NCBI RefSeq assembly: GCF_003574445.1
Contig: NZ_KZ984560.1
Coordinates: 124,001-188,000, forward strand
Reading direction: 5' to 3'
Length of the DNA stretch: 64,000 nt
DNA from: Streptomyces sp. YIM 130001
GTDB taxonomy: Bacteria; Actinomycetota; Actinomycetes; Streptomycetales; Streptomycetaceae
Below are positions 1-7,200 of the stretch, in pieces. The translations under genes and the position numbers were made by a program. Every line of letters starts with the position of its first letter. Positions within the stretch are counted from its first letter, which is position 1. The notes beneath the pieces are model-generated. The model saw nothing but the letters and a program-made list of their open reading frames with translations. It did no database searches and was not told the DNA's origin.

Positions 1-253
1 GGGTGTCCGTGAGCGAGATGAGCCAGGGGCCTTCATGGCTGGGGTCGTTGAGCATGCGGCAGAAGCGGGGGTCGGCTTCCACTTGCGCCTCGGGAACGCC
101 TGTCAGCTCGGCTTCGACGGTTCCGAGGAGCAGGAACGGGTCCGCCCCTTTGAGGCCGAGCGTGCCGAACGGGTCGTCCATGCCGCCGTCTTCGAACAGC
201 GCGAGGGCTTGCCCGTCGTCGGTGGCCGCGTAGTAGTCGTAGATGTTGCCCAC
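1..253 (-). CDS. Hypothetical protein, N-terminal part (runs off window)
   Basis: This reads leftward from a GTG at 253 and meets no stop before base 1, so only about the first 84 residues are present. They begin (M)GNIYDYYAATDD, continue with an acidic stretch (LFEDGGMDDPFG) and a LLLGTVEAELTG segment, and end near PSHEGPWLISL. I see no signal peptide, membrane helix or catalytic motif. Codon-position G/C bias favours this frame over the overlapping plus-strand frames. The start is chosen by frame only, since no good ribosome binding site precedes it. I believe similar short proteins occur in other Streptomyces but cannot name a family or a function. Confidence 0.5.
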   Translation of the reverse strand, partial: MGNIYDYYAATDDGQALALFEDGGMDDPFGTLGLKGADPFLLLGTVEAELTGVPEAQVEADPRFCRMLNDPSHEGPWLISLTDT

Positions 254-559
254 GGCCGAATCGTGTCAGCCCGAGCGGCGTCGCTCACGGAATCCGTCGG
301 ATCGGACCAGGCGTCGTCGACAGCCGGCGTAGTCACACCTGCACGGCAGAAACGACACCCGCCGCGCCCGCTGCCCGTTCCCGTTCCCGACCTCGGCTTC
401 GGCTTCGGCTTCGGCTTCGGTCCCACTGAGATCCGCGACTGAGACGGCGACTGAGACCAGAACTGAGCCTGCCGACATCCATGCGGCCGCTCTCACCGTC
501 GGCGCCGCGCAGTCCCGACAGCGCCGCTCGTCGGAGTCAAGCCCAGCCCTGCGACGCGG
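254..559. other. Gene-free stretch with short tandem repeats
   Basis: I see no convincing gene here. The stretch holds four head-to-tail GGCTTC hexamers (395-418), a CCGTTC-type doublet just before them (376-389), and three or four loose GACTGAGA copies (about 425-470). The overlapping reading frames give Glu-Ala or Lys-Pro strings of the kind expected from simple repeats and not from protein selection. Confidence 0.5.
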
Positions 560-794
560 TCATGCCTCGAAGTTCGCCGGTACATGCGCATCGCCCAGCG
601 CGCGGATGATGCGGTTCAGGTCGGTCAGGGCGGCGGCGAGGCGGACCGGTGTGCCCGCATCGTCGAGGTCGGCACCATGCCAACCGCCGGGCACGATGTC
701 GCCGTCGTCGCCTCGCGGACGCCGCACATCACGTGCCGTACGGGCTGTTCGTGCCGGTACAGCGACACCTGGACGCCGCTCTGCGGTAGCCCAA
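560..794 (-). pseudogene. Remnant of an unknown protein gene, C-terminal end only
   Basis: The stop is at 560-562. The last 50 or so residues read like a real protein tail (DDGDIVPGGWHG, then TPVRLAAALTDLNRII, ending HVPANFEA). Upstream the sensible reading moves to another frame (QVSLYRHEQPVRHVMCGVRE), which suggests a one- or two-base indel near 705-715. The coding sense then stops at about 795, where the inverted-repeat end of the adjacent IS-like block begins. The picture is of a gene truncated by that insertion and then frameshifted. No motif is recognisable, and the original function and full length are unknown. Confidence 0.4.
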
Positions 795-906
795 CTAGGC
801 CGTTTCGTTCGGATCACCGAACCCTTGGCATGTAAGCGACGCTCATCGAGTGCGGCGCCTCCGGCCTCTGTAGCCTGGCGTCGCTGTACATCGGGGGGAG
901 CTGACC

Positions 907-1323
907 GTGGAGAACATACTTTCCGTGGCCATCGGGGCCGCTATCGGCCTCATCGGGGTGGTGTTCGGGTCGTGGTTCACCGCACGCCGACAGGACCGCA
1001 TGTGGCTCCGAGAACAGAAGCTCAAAGCCGGGACTGGCTTCAACACAGCCATAGTTCAGCTACTGGACTACCTGAAGGAAACACAGCTGAGTGACGACGG
1101 TCCGGGAGCCAACGAGTTGGCGAACCGGCTGCAGGAAGCACGCTCAGCCCTCTACCTGCTCTGCTCCAACGACACCGTCGATCTCGCCGATGCCCTCGCG
1201 CGTCGGGTCTGGAGCACCCGGCCCACCGACGGCAGGGACGACCGCCGGGCCGAGTTCCGAGCAACGTTGGACCTCCTGCGCCGCTTCACCCACCAGCTCC
1301 GGCAAGAGATCGCCAGATCGTAG
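907..1323 (+). CDS. Small membrane-anchored protein of unknown function
   Basis: 138 residues. The start is GTG at 907, preceded by GGGGGAG at a good distance. One N-terminal hydrophobic helix (about residues 4-22, LSVAIGAAIGLIGVVFGSWF) is followed by a basic stop-transfer segment (TARRQDRMWLREQKLK). A soluble, mostly helical domain rich in Leu, Arg and Asp follows. This layout predicts an inner-membrane anchor with a cytoplasmic helical bundle. No enzyme motif is visible. The frame is intact and well biased, although the gene lies between the two inverted repeats of a decayed IS-like block, so it may have been moved as a passenger. I recognise the helix-plus-TARRQDRMW pattern from other Streptomyces hypothetical proteins but know no function. 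Confidence 0.7.
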   Translation: MENILSVAIGAAIGLIGVVFGSWFTARRQDRMWLREQKLKAGTGFNTAIVQLLDYLKETQLSDDGPGANELANRLQEARSALYLLCSNDTVDLADALARRVWSTRPTDGRDDRRAEFRATLDLLRRFTHQLRQEIARS

Positions 1324-1334
1324 GCCCCATGGGA

Positions 1335-1569
1335 TCACCGGGCGGACCAGAGGCAGATGCCTGCGATGTGGAGTCCGGCCAGTTAGATGGTGGCGGTCTT
1401 CTCGTACTGAGTGGCAAGACCCCGCCACTGCTCAACCGGTTGATGCACCGCTCGACGGTATTGCGCTGTTTATGGGCATCACGTCGAAGGCTGGTGGCCC
1501 GCCGCCTCGGCTGTCCCTTCGCTGCCGCTGGCCCTGCTGATCCGCCGGGACGGGGATCACCTCGCGGAT
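1335..1569 (-). pseudogene. IS5-family transposase, C-terminal remnant
   Basis: Reading leftward from about 1569, the frame gives IREVIPVPADQQGQRQRR, then a GGRPPAFD-like stretch, HKQRNTVERCINRL and, after a one-base loss near 1435, EQWRGLATQYEKTATI, an in-frame stop, and LAGLHIAGICLWSAR before the TGA at 1335-1337. These are the characteristic last about 80 residues of Streptomyces IS5-type DDE transposases, including the NTVERCINRL region that carries the final catalytic Glu. The N-terminal two thirds are missing, and at least one frameshift and one nonsense codon are present, so this copy cannot be active. Confidence 0.75.
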
Positions 1570-1591
1570 GATCTAAACGAAACGGCCTAGC

Positions 1592-1939
1592 TGTACCTCC
1601 GGTGGAGCCGCCGACATCGACATCGACATCGACATCGACATCGACATCAAGATCGTGTCGGACACGCTCGGGCACAGTGACACCCGCATCACGCGGGACA
1701 TCTACCAGAGCGTCCGGCCCCAGGTCAGCAGGAGCGCTGCCGAAGCGACCGCGAGGCTGGTCCCGCTTCAGCGCAAGGCCGAGGCGGAGGAGCCGGCACG
1801 CAAGGCCGCGAAGAAGGTGAAGACCAAGAAGGCTGCGGCCAAGAACGCCGGCCAGGTAAAGGACGGAAAGCCGAAGGAGAAGCCGAAAACCCATGCCAAG
1901 GCGAGCAAGAAGGCCAGGCGCCGGAAGCCCAAGAAGTAG
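1592..1939 (+). pseudogene. Tyrosine integrase, C-terminal remnant
   Basis: The frame enters from the IS edge and gives DIKIVSDTLGHSDTRITRDIYQSV, which is the LGHS...Y block of phage-type tyrosine recombinases. The last Tyr (in RDIYQSV) matches the nucleophile. A long Lys/Ala/Glu-rich basic tail (KKVKTKKAAAK..., KKARRRKPKK) ends at 1939. Everything upstream of the LGH motif, including the catalytic Arg region, is missing; the IS-like block abuts it at 1590. Its position 130 bp from the 3' end of tRNA-Thr is what a remnant of an integrative element inserted at that tRNA would look like. The DI codons just upstream have been expanded by a hexanucleotide repeat. Confidence 0.75.
1613..1648 (+). 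repeat. Six GACATC hexamers in the integrase remnant
   Basis: Six perfect head-to-tail GACATC units encode alternating Asp-Ile in the integrase frame, directly before AAGATCGTG. Related integrases have a single Asp-Ile at this place (recalled family pattern), so this looks like replication slippage in a gene no longer under selection. Confidence 0.85.
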
Positions 1940-2024
1940 GTCCCCGAACCGCTCCGCTCACGCACCGCTCACTCAAGCACCTCCACGGCATCCCCGTCGT
2001 GCGAGTCGACATGCCCTTAAGGAG

Positions 2025-2060
2025 AAAAAAACCCCAGGTCAGAAGCAATCTGACCTGGGG
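2025..2060 (-). terminator. Intrinsic terminator downstream of tRNA-Thr
   Basis: An 11-bp perfect stem (CCCCAGGTCAG at 2032-2042 with its complement at 2050-2060) has a 7-base loop. On the minus strand it is followed by seven Ts (2025-2031 read in reverse). This is a textbook rho-independent terminator directly after the tRNA, and unusually T-rich for this genome. Confidence 0.9.
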
Positions 2061-2068
2061 TTCACCGG

Positions 2069-2142
2069 AGCCCCCTGTCGGAATCGAACCGACGACCTAC
2101 GCATTACAAGTGCGTCGCTCTGGCCAACTGAGCTAAGGAGGC
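2069..2142 (-). tRNA. tRNA-Thr (anticodon TGT)
   Basis: The minus strand folds as a 74-nt cloverleaf. The acceptor GCCTCCT pairs with AGGGGGC, the anticodon stem is ACGCA/TGCGT with loop CTTGTAA (anticodon TGT), and the T arm is GTCGG-TTCGATT-CCGAC. CCA is not encoded. The 3' end faces the integrase remnant, so the gene is the probable attachment site of a lost integrative element. The strong terminator at 2025-2060 follows it. Confidence 0.95.
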
Positions 2143-2310
2143 GTGCCGTGCCGCGGGCGGGTGCGCGCGAGTGGCTCGTCCACCTTACACAGCGGGTCGG
2201 CGGCGGTTCCACGGAGAACTGGGCGAGCGCCCCACAGGCCGGGGCGACACCTGCGGCTGGTAGAAATCGGACTGCGGGTGTTCGATTTTCCAGGGACTGA
2301 GGGGCCAGAC

Positions 2311-2604
2311 ATGGAGGCTACGGCGGAGCACATCGCAGGCGAAGCCGCGCGGATCATCGCCGAAGTGCTGGAGGTGCGCGAGGCACCGCTGGACGAGAAC
2401 TTTTACGACAGGGGCGGCACTTCGCTGCAGGCGATACGTATCTGCGCCCGTGTCCGCAGGGATCTCGGGGTCAAGGCGGCCGCGGAGACCGTGTTCGACA
2501 GCGACACCCTCGGGGACTTCTGCGCCGGCCTGGCCGCCGCCGGGGTAGCCGCCGCGGAACGACCGGACGCCGGCAGGCACGCAGCGGGCGGAAACGTTGT
2601 CTGA
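2311..2604 (+). CDS. Stand-alone peptidyl carrier protein of the NRPS operon
   Basis: 97 residues starting at ATG 2311. The phosphopantetheine attachment site is Ser38 in GGTSLQAIRI, preceded by the helix-1/loop pattern ENFYDRGG typical of carrier domains. Size and motif indicate a free PCP that holds an activated amino or aryl acid as a thioester on a 4'-phosphopantetheine arm, which a trans-acting PPTase must install; none is encoded in this window. It overlaps the following adenylation gene by 8 bases, so the two are translationally coupled. The likely loading partner is that adenylation protein (inference). The tail after residue 75 is Ala/Gly-rich and probably disordered. No clear promoter was identified between the divergent tRNA and this start. 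Confidence 0.9.
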   Translation: MEATAEHIAGEAARIIAEVLEVREAPLDENFYDRGGTSLQAIRICARVRRDLGVKAAAETVFDSDTLGDFCAGLAAAGVAAAERPDAGRHAAGGNVV

Positions 2605-4282
2605 ACCCGCGATACCGCCCTCCTCCGTCGGACCGATCGCGGACGTACCGGCCGTTTACGGACCGGACGGGCCCGCCCCCGGTCTGATCCACGAGGCCGT
2701 CGCCGCGCACGCGACGCGCGCGCCGGACGCCCTGGCTCTGGTGCAGGGAGGCGTACGGCTGACGTACGGCGAACTCGACCGGGCAGCCGAGGAGTACGCC
2801 GGTGAGCTGCGCCGTCGCGGGGTCGGTCCGGGCGCGCTCGTTCCGGTCGGCCTCGAGCGGTCTCCGCGGCTGGTGGCCGTACTGCTCGGCGTACTCAAGT
2901 GCGGTGCGGGATACGCCGCCCTGGACTCGTCCTGGCCGGCCGAACGGTTGCGGACGGTCGTCGCCGCGCTCGCTCCGCCCGTGTCGGTCGGCACGGCGCT
3001 GGGGGCGGCCTGCGGTGGCGATGCCGGGGTCCCGGTCTGGGAGCCGGGGCCGCTACGGGCGCCCGCCCAGGACGACGTCCACGATCCCTACGCGCGCGTA
3101 GAGCCCGACGTGGAGTCAGTGGAGTCAGCGGAGTCAGCGGAGTCAGCGGAGTCAGCGGAGTCCGAGAACGACCTCCACGCGCGCGAGGACACTGAAAACG
3201 TCAGCCACGCGCGCGTGGCCCCCGCCCCGACCAGCCCTCCGGCGGAATGCGACCCCGCAGCCGCCACCGCCGCCGTCTTCTTCACCTCCGGTACCTCGGG
3301 GGCTCCGAAGGGCGTGCTGTCTCCGCACCGCGCCACGACACGGCTCTTCGCGGGCCCGGACCGCATCGCGGGGCTCGGACCGGGGCGGGTGATGGCGCAG
3401 GCCGCGCCGGTCGCCTGGGACGCGTTCACGCTGGAGGTGTGGGGGCCGCTGACCAGTGGCGCCACCTGCGCCATGAGCGAGGCGGGCAGTCTGCTGCCGG
3501 ACGATCTGCGGGAACTGGTCGCCGGTGCCGGTGTCGACACGCTGTGGATCACCTCGTCGCTGTTCAACCTGTTCATGGACGAGGCCCCGGAGGCGTTCAC
3601 CGGTCTCACCCATGTGCTCACCGGCGGCGAGGTGCTGTCGCCCGCCCACGTGCGCGCCTTCCTGCACCTCCACCCGGCGACCGTGCTCGTCAACGGCTAC
3701 GGGCCCGTGGAAAGCTGCGTCTTCGCCACCACCCACCGCATCACCGCGGCGGACTGCGAACGACCGGACGGCATCCCGGTGGGAACTCCCGTACCGCACA
3801 CCGGAGTCCACCTCGTCGACGGCGAGATCTGGGTGTCGGGCGACGGTCTTGCGGCCGGCTATCTGGGCCTGCCCGAAGCGACCGCGCAGCGGTTCGCGAC
3901 GCTCCTGGTCGACGGCCGCCCCACGCGCGCGTACCGCACCGGCGACCAGGGGTTCCTGGACGCGGACGGGCTCCTGCGCTTCACGGGCCGCACCGACCGG
4001 CAGGTGAAGATCGCCGGCCATCGCGTGGAGCCCGCCGAGACCGAGGCCGCCGCCCGGCAGGTCCCCGGCCTCAGGGACTGCGCCGTCGTGCCCGTGGACG
4101 GCCGTCTCGAGCTCTACTACACGACGCGGCAGCCCGTACCCGCAGCCACGGTCCGCCGGGCGCTGCGCGCCGCCCTGCCGCGCCACCTCGTACCGCACAC
4201 CGTCCGCGAACTCCCCGCCCTCCCCGTCACCGCGAACGGCAAGGCCGACCGCGACGCCCTCACCCGCCGGAGCCGGCCATGA
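2597..4282 (+). CDS. Stand-alone NRPS adenylation protein with low-complexity insert
   Basis: 561 residues from TTG 2597, overlapping the carrier gene. Adenylation motifs are in order: A2 LKCGAGYAALD, A3 FFTSGTSGAPKG (from residue 228), A4 WDAFTLEVWG, A5 NGYGPVES (366), A7 YRTGD (446), A8 RTDRQVKIAGHRVEP, and A10 NGKAD with catalytic Lys549. It should activate a carboxylic acid as the acyl-AMP and load a PCP. The first specificity residues read Asp-Ala; I do not assign a substrate. Residues about 172-191 are an ESAESAES run encoded by a 9-bp tandem repeat, followed by two more low-complexity segments before A3. This surface-loop insert is absent from the A domains I know. The stop overlaps the next start (ATGA). 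Confidence 0.9.
   Translation: MSEPAIPPSSVGPIADVPAVYGPDGPAPGLIHEAVAAHATRAPDALALVQGGVRLTYGELDRAAEEYAGELRRRGVGPGALVPVGLERSPRLVAVLLGVLKCGAGYAALDSSWPAERLRTVVAALAPPVSVGTALGAACGGDAGVPVWEPGPLRAPAQDDVHDPYARVEPDVESVESAESAESAESAESENDLHAREDTENVSHARVAPAPTSPPAECDPAAATAAVFFTSGTSGAPKGVLSPHRATTRLFAGPDRIAGLGPGRVMAQAAPVAWDAFTLEVWGPLTSGATCAMSEAGSLLPDDLRELVAGAGVDTLWITSSLFNLFMDEAPEAFTGLTHVLTGGEVLSPAHVRAFLHLHPATVLVNGYGPVESCVFATTHRITAADCERPDGIPVGTPVPHTGVHLVDGEIWVSGDGLAAGYLGLPEATAQRFATLLVDGRPTRAYRTGDQGFLDADGLLRFTGRTDRQVKIAGHRVEPAETEAAARQVPGLRDCAVVPVDGRLELYYTTRQPVPAATVRRALRAALPRHLVPHTVRELPALPVTANGKADRDALTRRSRP
3112..3162 (+). repeat. 9-bp tandem repeat in adenylation gene
   Basis: Head-to-tail GAGTCAGYG units (about five and a half copies, the first GAGTCAGTG) encode Glu-Ser-Val and then Glu-Ser-Ala repeats. 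The tract keeps the reading frame and lies between the A2 and A3 motifs, in a region that tolerates insertions. Confidence 0.9.
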
Positions 4283-7200
4283 CCCCCGAACCGTGCATGC
4301 CGACGACCGCACCCGACGCCCCCGACACGGTCCACCCGATGACTCCGGAGCAGGAGTCCATCTGGCTCAACGACCGCCTCCACGAGGGCCCTTCGCGCTA
4401 CGTGGAGAACTGGGTGCACCGACTGCGCGGCCCCGTCGACCCGGCCGCCGTCGAGCACGCGCTGACCGCCGTGGTGGCCCGCCACGAGGCGCTGCGCAGC
4501 CGGCTGACGGAGGTGGCCGGTGTGCCGTCGCAGGTGGTCGTGCCGGCCGGTCCCGTACGCCTCGACCAGCGGACCGTGCTGCCAGGCGAGCTGGACGCCG
4601 CGGTCCGCGCCGCGGTGGCGCGGCCCGTGCCGCTCGACGAACCACCCCTGCTGCGGGCGACCCTGCTCGAGGTGGGTCCGCAGGACCGGGTGCTCGCCGT
4701 CGTGGCACATCACGCGGTGCTCGACGGCTGGTGCTTCCGTCTGCTCGACCTCGAGTTCAGCGAGCTGTACTCGGCGGCGGTGGCGGGCCGGGAGCCGGAA
4801 CTCCCGCCTGTCCCACTCCAGTTCGGCCCGTACGCCCGTTCCCGGGCCGCGACCGTGCTCCACGCGCGCGTGGAGCACGGGAACGACAAGAACAGCCAGA
4901 ACAACCAGAACAGCGAGAACAGCGAGAACAGCGAGAACAGCGACCAGAGCCAGAACAGCCAGAGCAACCAGAACACAGACAGCGAGACCGGGAAGCAGCC
5001 CGATGATCCCGAGATCGCCCACTGGCGTTCCGTGCTCGACGGGGCTCCGGCCGAATCCACCTTCCCCTCCACCCGCACCCGGCCCCCGTCCCCCAGCGGC
5101 CGAGGCGGCCAGGTGCGCTTCCGTATCGACGCCGACCTGCACGCGCGCGTACGGGCCCTTTCCCGGTCGCTGCGCATCACGCCGTTCGCGATCCTCGCCG
5201 CCGCACTGTCCACGGTGGTGGGCCGGCCGGAGGGTCGGCGCGACGTCGTCATCGGCACCCCGGTTTCTCGCCGTGACGACCCCGAACTCGAGCCGATGAT
5301 CGCCTGCCTGACCGATCTGCTGCCGCTGCGCACGCGCGTGGAGGGCACGTTCGCCGAGCTGGCGCGAGCCACGAAGTCGGCGGTCTGGGACGCCGTCGCG
5401 CACCGGGAGGTGTCGTACGGCAGGCTGGTGCGGGAGGTGGCCGTCGACCGTTCACCGGCACGGTTCCCGCTGTTCCAGGTGGTCCTGACCGTCGACGACG
5501 CACAGGCGCCGGGACTGGATCTGCCGGATGTCACCGCCGAGCGCCTGCACGCGCACAACGGGACCGCGAAGTTCGACGCGTTCGTGCACCTGGTGCCGCT
5601 CGACGCCTCCTCCGGCGGCGGCTTCCTCGGCCTCCTCGAGTACGCCGACGACCTGTGGAACGCCGACGAGGCCCAGCGCCTGGCGGACCGTTTCCTCACC
5701 CTCCTCGACGACGCGGTGCGCCACCCGGACCGCCCCGTCGACGAACTGCGTCTCCTGCCCGACACCGAACTCGCCCTGCTCGAGACCTGGTCGGACGGTG
5801 CCCCCGCGCCGTACCCCGAACCCCCGCTCGCGCACGAGGCGTTCCGCTCCAGCGCCGCCCGCAGCCCCGACACCCCGGCCGTCGTACACGGCAGCCGGAC
5901 GCTCTCGTACGGCGAACTGGACGCGGCCTCCGACGCGTTGGCCCGTCAGCTGGTCGAGCGCGGCCACGCGGGCCGCCGCATCGCCGTCTGCCTGCCCCGC
6001 TCCACAGCGCTGCCCACGGCCGTACTGGCCGCTCTGAAGGCCGGCGGCAGCTGTGTGCCGATCGACCCCGCCTATCCGTCCGCCCGACGCCGGCTGATGC
6101 TCACGGACAGCGGCGCGACGGCCCTGATCACCACCTCCGCCGACGACTGCGTGCCCCATCTGTCGCACCCCGGGATCGACGTGCTGCCCGTGGACGACAC
6201 CACCACGCAGGGACACCGGCCGACCGTCCCCGAGCAGACCGTCGCCCTCACCGACCTCGCCTACGTCGTCTACACCTCCGGCTCCACCGGGCGGCCCAAG
6301 GGGGTGGCGATGCCGCACCGTTCGCTCGCCGCCCTCGTCGACTGGCAGCGGGAGCGCTCGTCCTGCGGCGCCGGTTCACGGACGCTGCAGTTCGCACCGT
6401 TGAGCTTCGACGTGGCGTTCCAGGAGCTGTTCGCCACCTGGGCGACCGGGGGCACGCTCGTGCTCGCGGACGACGAACTGCGCCGCGACCCGGAGCAGTT
6501 GCTCGACCTGATCGAGTCCCAGGGCGTGGACCGGCTCTTCCTGCCGTTCGTCGCGCTCCAGCAGCTGGCCGAGTACGCGACGGCCACGGGACGGCGCTGC
6601 GCTGCGCGGGAGATCGTCACGGCCGGTGAGCAGCTCCACATCACTCCCGCCCTGCGCACGTTCTTCGGGAAGCTGACGAAGGCCACCCTGGACAATCAGT
6701 ACGGCCCCTCGGAGACCCACGTGGTCACCGCCCACCGCCTCGGCCCCGTGGTGGCCGACTGGCCCGAGCGGCCTCCCATAGGGCGCCCGTTGCCCGGGTC
6801 CCGCGTGCACGTCCTGGACGAGCACCGGCACCCCGTGCCTGCCGGAGCGACCGGTGAGCTGTACGTGGCCGGTGTGAGCCTGGCCGACGGCTACCTGAAC
6901 CTCCCCACCGAGACGGCCACCCGTTTCGTGTCCGCACCGGAGACGGACGCCCGCCCGGCCACTGACCGCCTGTACCGCACCGGCGACCTGGCTCGCCATC
7001 TCCCGGACGGCAGCGTGGAGTTCCTCGGCCGCCGCGACACCCAGGTCAAGATCCGCGGCTTCCGCGTGGAACCGGCCGAGATCGAGACCGCGGTACGAGA
7101 ACTCCCCGGCATCGCGGACGCCGTGGTCGTCGCCACCGGCACCCCGAAACGCCTCGTCGCCCACTGCACGCCCGAATCGCCCTCGATGGCCGACCACCCG

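Larger units (their letters stand above)
795..1590. mobile_element. IS5-type block bounded by 21-bp inverted repeats, carrying a passenger gene
   Basis: The left end (795-815) reads CTAGGCCGTTTCGTT then CGGATC. The right end (1570-1590), read in reverse complement, gives CTAGGCCGTTTCGTT then TAGATC, so 19 of 21 positions match. CTAG (or its central TA) at both outer edges is compatible with the target duplication known for part of the IS5 family. Inside, only the C-terminal third of a transposase remains (1335-1569, minus strand). The rest of the 796 bp is an intact unrelated gene at 907-1323. It is either a decayed IS that has captured or been replaced by a passenger, or two IS ends left after deletion of a larger element. 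The repeats are directly visible; the history is inferred. Confidence 0.55.

Noticed and set aside
395..418. Possible CRISPR-like or minisatellite array
   Set aside because: Only a hexamer microsatellite without spacers. No CRISPR repeat-spacer pattern was seen anywhere in the window.
3247..4278. Upstream extension of the large NRPS frame
   Set aside because: It overlaps the adenylation gene in another frame and is Arg/Pro-rich without motifs. ATG 4279 overlaps the previous stop in the usual ATGA way.
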